NCBI GenBank assembly: GCA_020186115.1
Contig: WSYJ01000001.1
Location: forward strand, 186,001-250,000
Direction: 5' to 3'
Length of the DNA stretch: 64,000 nucleotides
Origin: Histomonas meleagridis
Lineage: Eukaryota > Parabasalia > Tritrichomonadida > Dientamoebidae
Part shown: one piece after another, positions 18,927 through 30,378 of the stretch
Layout of the letters: each line of letters begins with the position of its first letter
Numbering within the stretch: position 1 is the first letter of the stretch
Translations under genes and position numbers: made by a program
Notes under the pieces: generated by a model
The model's input: only the letters and a program-made list of their open reading frames with translations
Databases searched by the model: none
Told to the model about the DNA's origin: nothing

Positions 18927-21281
18927 TCATTTCCTTACCTCTTCCTTGAAGTATTGATTTGCACCGCTTATAATTCCATAAAACTCAATCTGTGACAAAC
19001 ACAAAACATTTTGTTTTGCCTTATTTGGCCCATTCATTCTCAATCTCAGCTTATTGTAGCTTCCAGTTTTCGTAGTGATGAAGTTATTAACTGCGAAACG
19101 CTGCGACAATTCGTTTTGATTCTTTCTTGAATCGATAACATTCCATACGCTTCCACTATCATCGCATCCTTCTAGCACCCAGTTGGTCATGAAGTTCGGC
19201 CCTTCTCCAGAACGAAGTCGATATTGTTTAACTTCGACATGAATATTTCCAAATCCGAACATTATAAATGGTTCTTTAATAAACGACACAGCTGGCGATG
19301 CCCACATTCCGCCATTCTTGTAGAAGTTAGGGTCAACTAAATGGAATGGGTCACAAGCAGTTTTGATAGTTATTCGATTTTTATGCTTACTGTTAGTTCG
19401 TAAGTAATTTACGAGGCCATTCCATTCGTGCCCTTGTTTATACGGGAAATTAAATGGACTTTTATCATCTGTTGATTGGCCATAAAATTCAATGCTTTTA
19501 AATGAGAGACAAAAGTTATTCCTAGAATTGGCCCCTGTTTGAACAAGTCGAATGTAACGAAAAGGTTGGACATTTTTGTCGCATTTCCATGTGCCCATTT
19601 TTCCTTTTCCTTTGAGCACGTTGGCATCCGAAATTGAATGGATCGTTTGCCACTTTTCTTCATCGTTGGAACCGTCTAACCGCCACTGGCGGAGGTGAGG
19701 TGAATCTCTGGATAAACCATTCATAATTGAATAGGCCTTTACAACGAATTCAATTTTTCCGAGGTCAAATTGAATCCACATGTTTTCAATTGGAGGGGAT
19801 GTGTAACAATCATTACCAGTGGATGATGGATGATCAAGAATTGTATTAACGTTAGAAGAGCCTTGAATATCAACAATATCGTATACAGGAAATCGAGAAC
19901 CTTTTTGAAGAAATCCAAAAATACCAAAATCAGGATTTTGTGGATTGAAATTAATGTCATACACAGCACCAAAACCAAGAATACTAGAAAGAGATTCTCG
20001 AATAGCAGCAAGATTTGCACCTGGTTCTTTGATCATCTGTCGAACTTGTTGGCTGTTCATGGATGATGAATATTTGATCAAGTAAGGCATAAGAATGGCG
20101 TGAGCGCTTTTATCTTTCTTACAAAACTCTAATAACCATTTTGATAATTCTTTCGATTCGCTATGGTTCTCTGAAAGACGGATAAGAACTTGACGAATGA
20201 TTTCATGTGGTAGGGATTTAAGTTGTTGGCCTTCAAGGAACTTAGAAATATTTGTTGCAATGTAATCAATATGTTTATCAAGTGGAAGATTATGCTTATA
20301 GAGCTCTTGAACAAAGTAAAACGCAAGCGATGGATCTGTAAAATCGTTTATAAGGTGTAATGTAGCTGATTTAAGTGTTTGGATTCCAAGATAATCGGAA
20401 CATAAAAGAAGGAAAACGGCATTATCTGGACATATTCGAATTTGCCTTCCATTAAGAGTATCGACAATGAGGTCGAATGGGCCTGGAATATCAATTGGAA
20501 TTTCTAAATAATTATTTGTCAAATTTTTTTCGGTGTTTTGAAGGACTTGCTCTTTGATTCTGGAAGAGTATTGGGAAGCAAGAAGAGAATTAACGTAATA
20601 GCTGTTATTAAGATGGCGAATTTCAAAGTCAAACCATCGATTAAATTGAATACGATTTGGAATATTGTTTAAGATTGGCGTTGAAACTATGGCTGGAATG
20701 TCAGGGTCTTGATCTGTAAAGTTTAGGGCCTCAATATCGAACATTGGATGACATAATTGGAATCCAGGCGATGATAGATTTACAATTGCACTTTCTCGAA
20801 GGTTACTATCACCAATATTAATAATTGCCATTCCAGGTAGAGGGTCCTTGCCATAAGAAGCCGGATGTAAAATTTTGATTGATTGAAATGGGAAATTTTT
20901 GGATTTAAAAACTTTTGATATAGAATCGACATCTTGTGATGGGCTCTTGAAGAATAGGAAAATGGATTTTTTGTATTGGTTAGAGATGCTATTAGGATTT
21001 CTGAGTGTTTGAAGAATATTTCCACTTATTATTTTTGGAGTCTGATCTCTAAGACATTGTTCTGCGCTTGCACTCAATGTATATTCTATAACAGCCACTC
21101 CAATTGGGTAAGGGATACAAATTTCTTCTTGTGCAGTAAAACTATTTTGGAAAAAATATTGGTTGAAAAATTTTATTCGCTTGATTGGACCATACTTTGC
21201 ATAGAGATTAGTAACATCTACAATTGTAGCGGTAATTGGTAAGTTTGAAATATAAACTCTATGCTTTCCACTGGGAATCAT
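18927..21281 (-). CDS. RRM-BTB-BACK-F5/8 type C protein
   Basis: The open frame begins at a TTG (21317); the first ATG is at 21281, giving 784 residues. An N-terminal RRM-like domain (RVYISNLPITATIVDVTNLY, KYGPIKRIKFF) is followed by a BTB-like region (FNRWFDFEIRHLNNSYYVNSLL ... GPFDLIVDTLNGRQIRICPDN), a BACK-like helical stretch, and two discoidin/F5-8C domains: WIQFDLGK with RYIRLVQTGANS and IEFYG, then a second ending LSQIEFYG. BTB with F5/8C is a large trichomonad family, often linked to CUL3 adaptors. The RRM at the front is unusual. TGGCACTTTT lies 23 bases upstream of the ATG. Confidence 0.75.
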   Translation of the reverse strand: MIPSGKHRVYISNLPITATIVDVTNLYAKYGPIKRIKFFNQYFFQNSFTAQEEICIPYPIGVAVIEYTLSASAEQCLRDQTPKIISGNILQTLRNPNSISNQYKKSIFLFFKSPSQDVDSISKVFKSKNFPFQSIKILHPASYGKDPLPGMAIINIGDSNLRESAIVNLSSPGFQLCHPMFDIEALNFTDQDPDIPAIVSTPILNNIPNRIQFNRWFDFEIRHLNNSYYVNSLLASQYSSRIKEQVLQNTEKNLTNNYLEIPIDIPGPFDLIVDTLNGRQIRICPDNAVFLLLCSDYLGIQTLKSATLHLINDFTDPSLAFYFVQELYKHNLPLDKHIDYIATNISKFLEGQQLKSLPHEIIRQVLIRLSENHSESKELSKWLLEFCKKDKSAHAILMPYLIKYSSSMNSQQVRQMIKEPGANLAAIRESLSSILGFGAVYDINFNPQNPDFGIFGFLQKGSRFPVYDIVDIQGSSNVNTILDHPSSTGNDCYTSPPIENMWIQFDLGKIEFVVKAYSIMNGLSRDSPHLRQWRLDGSNDEEKWQTIHSISDANVLKGKGKMGTWKCDKNVQPFRYIRLVQTGANSRNNFCLSFKSIEFYGQSTDDKSPFNFPYKQGHEWNGLVNYLRTNSKHKNRITIKTACDPFHLVDPNFYKNGGMWASPAVSFIKEPFIMFGFGNIHVEVKQYRLRSGEGPNFMTNWVLEGCDDSGSVWNVIDSRKNQNELSQRFAVNNFITTKTGSYNKLRLRMNGPNKAKQNVLCLSQIEFYGIISGANQYFKEEVRK

Positions 21282-21582
21282 GAATGTTTTGCAGGAAAGT
21301 TTCGAAAAGTGCCACAAATAAACTACTTAATTATTTCTTCAACAGCTTCATGTTTATCAATATAAATTAACACACTGTTTTATGGTTTAGTAAATTTAAA
21401 TGTTGACAATTTGATATAAAGGATGCATTTGTTTAAAACAAAATAGTTAAATTATTTCTCGATCAAATATTAGTTTAGCACATTTGATTTTAATTTTTGT
21501 AATTTAATATATCGGTCTATGTAAACATAAAAAAAATCAATCAAAACGAAATTTTACTTATGTTTAAATTCATTGATTCGGT
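21282..21582. other. Short intergenic region
   Basis: AT-rich, contains the F5/8C leader (TGGCACTTTT at 21305-21314, minus strand) and nothing else I recognise. Confidence 0.5.
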
Positions 21583-24500
21583 TTAATCAAAATAAACGAA
21601 TTTATTTTCTTTGAAATCAACTGCAAATGGATCTTCATCAATATTCATAAGTGAAGCTCCTGTTTCTAATGTGTTTTCACAACCATTTCCCTCAATGCTT
21701 TTCACTTCTAATTCACTTGAATTCTTTTTACGTAGAATATGAATTATCAAAATAGTAATTAATATGAGAACAATAATTACTACTGCAACTGAAACAGAAA
21801 TAGCTACGATTGGTATTGAATTATTGTTTTCATAAGTTCCTTGTGCATATAGTATAGTATATGAATAGAAATAATGACTATAATATAAGGTATATCTAAT
21901 AACTGTGTATTCATAGAAAATAAATATTGTTTGAACATATGTAAACATTGAGTTTAATTGCGAAATGTAACCAGATACTGATTGTGTCATATTTAAAATA
22001 GAAAATGATTGCATAATTTGCAATGAGTATGATAACGAAAATGTGATTGAATATGTCGCATCGCTCATAAGCTGTGAATTTGAAGATGTTAATGTATTTG
22101 ATTGTGTAAAACTATTTGATTCGGAAAATGTATTTGATTCAGAAAATGTATTCGATTTGGTGAAAGTATTTGAAGGTGTAAATGAATTTGATGGTGTACA
22201 TGTGAATGATTTTGTCGGCATTGGATCGCACTCATCAAGAGTTATTCCTTTACTAACATTTAATTCACCAAATTTGTCGCCTTGGTAATCATCATATACC
22301 ATTACTGTGCCTGTTGCAATGCTGGTAAAACCTCTTGATGAAGGAGGTGTTCTCCCTGCAAAATAAATGCATTTTAGATTTCCACAATTTGAAAAAGCAT
22401 ATCCACCAACAGTTAACTTAATATCTCCATTAAAGTAAACGGAATTTAAGTTTCCACAGTAATCAAATGCAAAAGCTTCAACAGTTAAAGCATTGCCAAC
22501 ATTAAAAATGACGGAATATACGCCACTATACATAAAGGAATATGCACCAATCGTTAAATCCATTCCTACACTAAAGTTAACGGAATCAGTGCTACAGTAC
22601 TCAAAGTTGTATGATCCAAAATAAAAGTTTTTGCCGACATTAAAACAAATCAAATCTGGGCTGCCACCAAAAACATATGAATTAATGGTTAAATCCAATC
22701 CTACATTAAAGTAAACAAAATCTAAATTATTACAACCACTAAAAGCATATGAACTAATTGGTAAATTGTTTGTAGCATTAAAACATATGGTCTTTAGATT
22801 AGTACAACGGGTGAAAGCATATGTATCAATTATTGGGTCCTTTTCCAAAGAAAAGTAAAGAGAATTAAGATCTTCTATCCCAGTAAATGCAAAAGATCCA
22901 ATATACAAAACAGAATTATTATTATTAATTTTAACATTATATAAGTTCGTAGTATAATAAAATGCATAATTTCCAAGATATGCTATATTCTCTGATTCAA
23001 ATGTAGACATTAAAGAACAATAATAAAATGCACTATTTCCAATTGTTACAACAGATTTAGGTATAGAAATATTTTCTATGGAACATTTGTAAAATGCATA
23101 ATCTCCAATAGTTGTAACTTTATCAGGAATTGTAATATTAGTTAAAAATGTACATTGATAAAATGAGTAATTTCCAATATTGGTAACTGAATTCGGAATT
23201 TCAAAATATTGATTTGATTTTCCTGGTGGATACAAGATAATATTTGATATATTTTTGTTATACAGAACGCCATCATCTTCGAAATTAGAATAATTTGGAT
23301 TATCTTTTGAAATATTTATATATTGAAGAGAATTACATTGATAAAATGCAAAATCTCCAATAGTTTCAGTTGAATCAGGAATTGTAATATTAATTAAATT
23401 CGTACATTGATAAAATGCATGGTTTCCAATTGATATAACTGAATTTGGAATTATTATTTCACTTAAATTACATTTAGAAAATACATAATTTCCGATATTT
23501 TTTGTGCTTTCTCCAATGAAAACTGATGACAAACTAGAACAGCAATAAAATGCAAAATCTCCAATTTCTAGAACAGAAATTGAGATTTCGATAATATTTA
23601 GCTTTGTGCATTGATAGAAAGCATAATCTTCAATATCTATAACTGAATCTGGAATTTCAACATTATTTAAAATACTATATGAAAATGCATATTCTTTTAT
23701 TACTCTAACTGTATTGGGAATTTCAAAATATTGGTCTGATTTTCCTGGTGGATAGAAGATAATATTTGATATATTTTTGTTATAAAGAACACCATCATCT
23801 TCGAAATTAGAATAATTTGGATTATCTTTTGAAATATTAATATATTGAAGAGAATTACATTGATAAAATGCATTAAATCCAATTGTTGTAACTGATTTTG
23901 GAATTGTAATATTAATTAAATTTGTACATTGATAAAATGCATAGTTTCCAATTGTTATTATATTATCTCCATTAATGATTGTTGTTAATTGATTACAATA
24001 ACCAAATGCATAATCACCTAATAATGTTACTGAATTCGGAATCATAATATTATTCAAATTGCTACAATAATAAAATGCATAGTTTCCAATTGTTGTTATA
24101 TTATCTCCATTAATGATTGTTGTTATTTGATTACAATAACCAAATACATAATCACCTAATAATGTTACTGAATTTGGAATCGTAATATTATTCAAATTTC
24201 TACAATAATAAAATGCATAATTTCCAATTTTTGTTACTGAATTTGGAATTGTAATATTCTTTAGTTCATTGCAGCTATAAAATAGATAGTCTCCAATCTG
24301 TTCTAAATTTTCGCTAATTACAATAAATTCTAATTTAGAACAATAATAAAATGCATAATTTCCAATTTTTGTTACAGAATTTGGAATTGTAATATTATTT
24401 AGTTCATAACAGTAATTAAATGCATAATTTCCAATCTCTTCTACATTTTCATTAAAATTCACAATTTTCAATTTTGAACTTGAACCAAAAGCGAAATCTC

Positions 24501-26346
24501 CAATTGTTTTAACTGAATTTCCAATTGTGATTTCATATGTATTGTAGCAAGAACAAAATGCATAATGTCCAACAGATATAACAGAATCAGGAATTGTAAT
24601 ATTATTTAAGTTCGAACAATAATAAAATGAATAATCTCCAATAGTTGTAACTGAATTAGGGATTGTAATGTTCTTTAGTTCATAGCAATTATAAAATGAA
24701 TAATTACCAATAGTTATAACTGAATTAGGGATTTCAAAATATTGGTCTGGTTTTCCTTGTGGATACAAGATAATATTTGATCTATTTTTGTTATAAAGAA
24801 CACCATCATCTTCGAAATTAGAATAATTTGGGTTATCTTTTGAAATATTAATATATTGAAGAGAACCGCATCGATAAAATGCAAAATTACCAATTGTTGT
24901 TACTGATTTTGGAATTGTAATATTACATAAACCATAACAATAATAAAATACGTAATCTCCAATAGTTGTAACTGAATTAGGGATTTCAAAATGTTGGCCT
25001 GATTTTCCTGGTGGATAAAAGATAATAGATGAAATATCTTTATTGTAAAGAACGCTGTCTTCTTCAAAATTGGAGTAATTTGGATTCTCTTTTGAAACAT
25101 TTATTTGTCGAAGAGAACCACTTTGATAAAATGCATTAGTTTCAATTGTGGTAACTGATTTCGGAATAATAATCTGATATAAACGCTCACATTGACAAAA
25201 GGCATATTCTTTGATTGTTGTAACTAAATTTGGAATTACAAAAGGTTCTCCTGTTTTTCCTTGCGGATAATAGATAATGGTTGAAATGTTTTTATTATAA
25301 AGGACACCATCACCTTCGAAATTAGAATAAATTGGATTCTCTTTTGAAACATTTATTTGTTGAAGATAATTACATAAATGAAATACATTATATTCAATTT
25401 TTATTACTGACTTTGGGATAATAATATCATATATGCGTTCACAACGACAAAATGCATAATCACCAATTGTTGTAACTGAATTTGGAATTATAATATCATA
25501 TAAATTATAACAATAATAAAATGCATATTCTCCAATTGTTGTTACTGAATTTGGAATTACAATATTGTATAAATTATAACAATAATAAAATGCATAATTT
25601 CCGATTGTTGTAAGTGAATTCGGCATTGTGATTGTACTCAAAATTGTACAATTTGTAAATGCATAATCACCAATTATTTTGATTGAGTTTTCCATGGTAA
25701 TATATCTTATTGATCTGCATTCTATAAACGTGTTGTTTGGAATTTCAATGATTCCGGCTGCAATGATAATGGTTTCTGCTTCGTATTTTCGAAAGTCGTT
25801 GAAATCATTAAAATTTCTAATAGTTAATGTTTTTGATTCTAAGTCATATTGTTGTAATGTACGTGTAAAGAACATGAAGAAAATTAATAATGAAAACATA
25901 TTAATTACAGAGTTTCTGATTTTATATATCCTTGCTTTAATTATTATGGATAAAATCAACACAAACATTGAAAACTGTTGAGTTAAAAGAAAAACATTTT
26001 TAAAGAATATATTCTTTGGGTTATAAACCAATGTAGTGAAAATATAATGGATGGGAAACAATTGATCCATATGCACAGGAATAATTGCATTATTACTTAA
26101 TCCGTATGTATTTATTATATCCAGCATTCTACAATTTGAAACTAATGATCGAATATTTGCTCTAATATTACCTATAAAGGTTTTGTTTGCAGTAGAAATT
26201 TCATGTTTTATTGAGCTTGCATTATGTAATGGGAAATTACAATGATCCATTTGGAGTTGTTTCTTTTCTTCTTTAACGATATGAGGAGATAGGGTTTTGT
26301 ATAAAATTATCATAAGGGAAAGAAAGGAATAGGCTTTCATGGCCAT
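21583..26346 (-). CDS. BspA-like leucine-rich-repeat surface protein (1587 residues)
   Basis: Type I membrane protein of the trichomonad BspA/TpLRR family, which bind host cells or matrix. From about residue 185 to 1360 there are dozens of about 23-residue repeats of the form SVTTIGNYAFYYCSNLNNITIPN. Five copies of a longer insert module (INVSKENPxYSNFE-DGVLYNKN, then YPxGK ... FEIPNSV) are interspersed. Then a Ser/Thr/Asn-rich stalk (SNTFSESNTF), a TM helix (about 1516-1539) and a 48-residue cytosolic tail ending DEDPFAVDFKENKFVYFD. The ATG at 26346 gives a 150-residue hydrophobic N-terminal extension. A second possible start is the ATG at 25899 (MFSLLIFFMFF), which would give an ordinary signal peptide. 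Confidence 0.93.
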   Translation of the reverse strand: MAMKAYSFLSLMIILYKTLSPHIVKEEKKQLQMDHCNFPLHNASSIKHEISTANKTFIGNIRANIRSLVSNCRMLDIINTYGLSNNAIIPVHMDQLFPIHYIFTTLVYNPKNIFFKNVFLLTQQFSMFVLILSIIIKARIYKIRNSVINMFSLLIFFMFFTRTLQQYDLESKTLTIRNFNDFNDFRKYEAETIIIAAGIIEIPNNTFIECRSIRYITMENSIKIIGDYAFTNCTILSTITMPNSLTTIGNYAFYYCYNLYNIVIPNSVTTIGEYAFYYCYNLYDIIIPNSVTTIGDYAFCRCERIYDIIIPKSVIKIEYNVFHLCNYLQQINVSKENPIYSNFEGDGVLYNKNISTIIYYPQGKTGEPFVIPNLVTTIKEYAFCQCERLYQIIIPKSVTTIETNAFYQSGSLRQINVSKENPNYSNFEEDSVLYNKDISSIIFYPPGKSGQHFEIPNSVTTIGDYVFYYCYGLCNITIPKSVTTIGNFAFYRCGSLQYINISKDNPNYSNFEDDGVLYNKNRSNIILYPQGKPDQYFEIPNSVITIGNYSFYNCYELKNITIPNSVTTIGDYSFYYCSNLNNITIPDSVISVGHYAFCSCYNTYEITIGNSVKTIGDFAFGSSSKLKIVNFNENVEEIGNYAFNYCYELNNITIPNSVTKIGNYAFYYCSKLEFIVISENLEQIGDYLFYSCNELKNITIPNSVTKIGNYAFYYCRNLNNITIPNSVTLLGDYVFGYCNQITTIINGDNITTIGNYAFYYCSNLNNIMIPNSVTLLGDYAFGYCNQLTTIINGDNIITIGNYAFYQCTNLINITIPKSVTTIGFNAFYQCNSLQYINISKDNPNYSNFEDDGVLYNKNISNIIFYPPGKSDQYFEIPNTVRVIKEYAFSYSILNNVEIPDSVIDIEDYAFYQCTKLNIIEISISVLEIGDFAFYCCSSLSSVFIGESTKNIGNYVFSKCNLSEIIIPNSVISIGNHAFYQCTNLINITIPDSTETIGDFAFYQCNSLQYINISKDNPNYSNFEDDGVLYNKNISNIILYPPGKSNQYFEIPNSVTNIGNYSFYQCTFLTNITIPDKVTTIGDYAFYKCSIENISIPKSVVTIGNSAFYYCSLMSTFESENIAYLGNYAFYYTTNLYNVKINNNNSVLYIGSFAFTGIEDLNSLYFSLEKDPIIDTYAFTRCTNLKTICFNATNNLPISSYAFSGCNNLDFVYFNVGLDLTINSYVFGGSPDLICFNVGKNFYFGSYNFEYCSTDSVNFSVGMDLTIGAYSFMYSGVYSVIFNVGNALTVEAFAFDYCGNLNSVYFNGDIKLTVGGYAFSNCGNLKCIYFAGRTPPSSRGFTSIATGTVMVYDDYQGDKFGELNVSKGITLDECDPMPTKSFTCTPSNSFTPSNTFTKSNTFSESNTFSESNSFTQSNTLTSSNSQLMSDATYSITFSLSYSLQIMQSFSILNMTQSVSGYISQLNSMFTYVQTIFIFYEYTVIRYTLYYSHYFYSYTILYAQGTYENNNSIPIVAISVSVAVVIIVLILITILIIHILRKKNSSELEVKSIEGNGCENTLETGASLMNIDEDPFAVDFKENKFVYFD

Positions 26347-27334
26347 AAATATTTATGGAACAATTCCAACAGTTGACATCATTCAATTATTCTGAGTTAA
26401 TTTTTTGCGGTTCATGATAGAATTTTTCAGATGGGTTATTTTAAATGGTCAAGCTGATTTTTTTCAAATGAAAATATTGGTATAAGTTCTTAATTTTATG
26501 TGTTACTATTTATAAAATATAATAAAATAATAATAGTTTTATTAATTATAAGGAAAATGTTGATAGTATTTATCTTTTTTTATTGAGATAATGCTATTTA
26601 AGAAAAAAAATACTTTTCTATTCATAGCTGTTACATGCTTTTTGACAGTTCTTCTGGTAACTTTTTGGGTGAAAATACAACCAAATTTGGTTGTAAAAAA
26701 TCAGCTATGAATGGGTCCCAAAAGCTCCAAGCTTTTTCACAGGTTGGAACAACGATAATTCAATTCAATAATGTTCGTCCATTTTCAATTCATTTTAACA
26801 GTTTTTTATTATGTCACTTCATTTTGATATGGCTGTGAAGTCATGAACAACATTGACCGAAAAGGTCGTGAAAAAACATTTTGACTTGAGAAGATGACAA
26901 ATTTTTAGATATCATACTTCTATTATAATTATATAATTGTTTCTTCGAAAAAGATGGAAAACATTGCTTGAATGTTATCAATTAAAAATATAGTTACTAT
27001 AAAATAATTGACAAATATTTAAGCCATCAAACCAACAAAACTATATTAAGTATGTTAAAGATAACTGCAAAAAATCTATACACAAAAATTCCGTAAACGA
27101 ATATTGGTACAGAATTACCTCCATTACTTTTATGTTATCGCAAATATATAACAATTCAACTAAAAGAAGAAGAAACCAAGTAAAACATTTAATGTTTATA
27201 TGTTTTTTGAAAACTCAAGACATCTTCCAAAAATCATAACAATACAAAACTATAAAAATAGTTGATGTAAATATTATTAGAATAATTGGAATTTCATTTC
27301 ATTAACTTTATTACAAAAAAGAGTTAATCAAAAA
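26347..27334. other. Intergenic region with a palindromic hairpin
   Basis: No gene supported. An 11-base inverted repeat (26620-26630 with 26702-26712) encloses an 18-base perfect palindrome (26677-26694, acaaccaaatttggttgt), about 300-370 bases upstream of the BspA-like gene. It could be a regulatory or RNA structure. The rest is AT-rich. Confidence 0.35.
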
Positions 27335-27965
27335 CTTTTGATTACTTTTTAAAAAATGTTGAAGAGATTTCAAAAAAGGATTGGGAATTAAATAAGAAAT
27401 TAATTAAAGAAGGACAGAATCCAACTGAAAAATAATTCGAAATGATGAAATGGAAAAACTTCAAGAAATATCGTCACAAACAAAATTTTGATTTTAATTA
27501 AATTATATAATCATCACTTTATGAAAAATGTACATTTTTGATCAAAAGAATATTACATTAATTGATTATGCACCATTTCTTGGCTCAATTAAATGTTTTA
27601 AATATTTACTTATAAATAATGATATAAAGAATTTTCACATAGGTAAATATGCAGTTGCAATTGGAAATGCAGAAAAAATTTTTTATGTGAACAAAATCAT
27701 GCATTATTTTATGAATCATATGAAATAGTAAATATGTTTCATCAAAATGAAAATAAATAATCACCAAAGAATAGATAATTAAAAGAATTAGGAACAAAAT
27801 GTGTTTTATGAACTTTTTTAATTGAAAGAATGAAAATTAATAAAGATATAATCATTGCTTCTATTACAAAAAGTAATTTATTTATCAATAGCACAACACT
27901 TTCTTGAAAAAAAGTTAACAAATTTTTTGGATATCGAAACTATTTATGATAATGTAAATTATTTT
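27335..27965 (+). pseudogene. Decayed DUF3447/ankyrin gene copy
   Basis: Same family as the copies at 11.1-12.6 and 58.7-60.3 kb: pieces equivalent to KEGxNP, RNDEMEKLQEISSQTN, DYAPFLGSIKCFKYLL and GKYAVAIGNAEKI can be read, but with stops and frameshifts (stop at the position of the second RNDE motif, another near 27495). The 66-codon frame at 27528-27728 is one surviving piece. Confidence 0.7.
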
Positions 27966-28821
27966 AATGCTTAGTAAAAATATTAAACCCAAGCAAAACT
28001 TCATATTTTATCTTATATATATCTATACTCACATATAGTTTTGGCATTTAATTTCATTTAAATATATTTGCAATAAATTAAAAGAATTAATATAAAATAC
28101 TTATAAATGGTAATTAAAATCGAAAAGGTAATGTGATTTTTGCATAACAAATCATTAAGCCAAAAAAATTTTCGCTTTAAAGCCCATTTAATCCCCAACA
28201 GATCTAAAAGCGATAGATATCAATAAACAGACTCAGTGAAATTAGCTCTAACTTTTTGATTGTTAAAATGACCTCATATAATAAATGTCATTTTACTCCA
28301 ATTAAATTTATATGCATATTATTGGTGTATGAAGCCAAATAAAGATTCAAAATTCTATCGTAATTATGAAAAAACTCATATCGGCAATATAACGATGAGG
28401 CAACAAAAAGTAAAGAAATCATTGACGAATAATATATATTAATATATATTAATTTTTAAAAATATTTTATTTAGCAATCTAATAAAATAATTTCAAAGTT
28501 ACGATATATCTTAAAATAATTATATTTATACGATTATAACCGATAATCACTTTTTAGAATTTCTCTGATCGTTTTTTTCACCGCCATTATTTTTTTACTT
28601 TGCACAATTTTAAAAGGAACCGCCATTTTTCTGGCGAAGTTCTTTTGAAAATCATTGAATAAATTCGTGTCCAAACGATAGAAATAATCATGATTCCGGC
28701 GGAATAATTGAATGCCGTTGCAACGGAAATTTTGCATTCTAACGTACAAAACCGCTGTAAACCGTCACAATAATTGAAAAAGCAGTAAATTTTTGAGAGG
28801 CCGAAAACACAACCATTATTT
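27966..28821. other. Intergenic region, WW-RhoGAP promoter
   Basis: AT-rich, no gene I can support; a 71-codon minus frame at 28534-28749 is doubtful. AACCGT at 28760-28765 and GGCCGAAAAC just upstream of the RhoGAP ATG are promoter-like. Confidence 0.4.
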
Positions 28822-30378
28822 ATGAGTGAACAAAATGTATATTATATATATAAACACAATGGTGAACCATATTATTTCAACGCGAAAACAGAAGAGCGTA
28901 CTTGGGACTTCCCAACTGATGGCGTAGTAATTGATCCAAATACTCATCAATACATCTTAAATCCTAATACATCAAGAAGAAGAACAAGTACATTCGTAGT
29001 TTCTCATAAAAAAAAGCCGGACGTAGCAGTTGAACATGATGACAAAAAAAAGAAGAAGCCTCATAAGAGATTTAACAAACGAATAATAACAAAAAAAGCA
29101 GGATCTCCATTAATTCCTAAACCCACTTCAGTTAAAATACAAGAACCTGTTAGTCAAGGAAGCACTATTGATCCAACTTCATTATGTTCTGATAATGGGA
29201 AACCATTATATTATCCAAAGTCATTTGATTCAGATCTTAAAAATGATGATATTTCAAAATTATTTCAAAGTATTGTCGAGGAAAAGAAAGGCAGGAAATC
29301 ATCACAATCTTATGGATTCCAAGATAAACCACTTATTGTTCCATTTTTGAAACATGATAAAAATGTAGCCAAAACAGCTCTTCGTATCTTCAAGTGCATT
29401 CTTATGTACACCGGAGTTAAGTCATCCAAGAAAGTTGATGGAACAATTAATCAATTTGTTGAATTTGTCAAAAAAGATTCATCTCTTATCAATGAAACAT
29501 ATCTTTATCTCCTTAAGCAGACCAACACCATTCGTTACGACACTGCCTTTGTTAAAACTCTTGAATTATTTCATGTCATGATATCCACGTTTGTTCCATC
29601 CAAAGAATATTTCCCATATATTCTTGGCCACCTTGCCCGTATCTCCACCAATAGTTCCAATGAGTCTGCTAAAGATTTAGCCTTCTATATATATATTCGC
29701 GCGATATCTCAATTTACCTCCGAAACCCCAATAACAGTACCTCTTGATCAAATCCTTACAGATTCCACCAAATCAACTCGACAATTTAATGTTAGTCTTC
29801 CAGAGATAATGTTTTCACAACAACGTACAAATCCGAATCTTCCAATCCCAATTTTCCTTTACAAGATCATCAGTGAGCTCCTCTCAAAGGATTGTTTGCA
29901 TACCCATGGAATATTCAGATTATCTGGAAAAACCGTTAATTTAGATCAATATCAAAACACAGCCAATTCTGGCGATTTTAGCTTTTTGGCATCCATAGAT
30001 GTCTATGATCTTTCATCGTTATTCAAATCATGGATCCGTAGTATATCCGGAGCAATCTTAACGAAACAATTAACTGAACGTTTGGTCCAAAGTAAAAAGG
30101 AACAATATATGGACATAGTTAACGCGATGGACGTAATCAATCGGAACGTTTTGATGTATTTGGTCGGGTTCTTGAAGAAACAACAAGAAACTTCAGAAGA
30201 AACGAAAATGGACATTGGAAACCTTGCGATGGTATTCAGTCTGAACATAATATATCCGACAGAAAACCCGGACTTAATCGTCAGGTTACAAACAGCCGCT
30301 TCCGCTTTTGTGGAATTCTTAATTAATGAATGGGATACGAGTCCGTTATATCCATTGCCGAATGTGTTCAAAATTTGA
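28822..30378 (+). CDS. WW-MyTH4-RhoGAP protein (ARHGAP39/Vilse-like)
   Basis: 518 residues. WW-type N-terminus (about 7-33; GEPYYFNAKTEERTWDFP) keeps the second Trp (28), but the first conserved Trp position is Tyr/Ile. A Lys-rich linker follows. The MyTH4-like middle (about 165-310) includes KPLIVPFLKHDKNVAKTALRIFKCIL and QFTSETPI. A C-terminal RhoGAP domain (about 320-505) follows, with the catalytic arginine finger Arg366 in HGIFRLSG and NLAMVFSLNIIYPTEN at the end. This domain order is that of ARHGAP39, which inactivates Rac/Cdc42 and ties to microtubule or actin cues. Arginine finger present, so likely active. Confidence 0.9.
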   Translation: MSEQNVYYIYKHNGEPYYFNAKTEERTWDFPTDGVVIDPNTHQYILNPNTSRRRTSTFVVSHKKKPDVAVEHDDKKKKKPHKRFNKRIITKKAGSPLIPKPTSVKIQEPVSQGSTIDPTSLCSDNGKPLYYPKSFDSDLKNDDISKLFQSIVEEKKGRKSSQSYGFQDKPLIVPFLKHDKNVAKTALRIFKCILMYTGVKSSKKVDGTINQFVEFVKKDSSLINETYLYLLKQTNTIRYDTAFVKTLELFHVMISTFVPSKEYFPYILGHLARISTNSSNESAKDLAFYIYIRAISQFTSETPITVPLDQILTDSTKSTRQFNVSLPEIMFSQQRTNPNLPIPIFLYKIISELLSKDCLHTHGIFRLSGKTVNLDQYQNTANSGDFSFLASIDVYDLSSLFKSWIRSISGAILTKQLTERLVQSKKEQYMDIVNAMDVINRNVLMYLVGFLKKQQETSEETKMDIGNLAMVFSLNIIYPTENPDLIVRLQTAASAFVEFLINEWDTSPLYPLPNVFKI

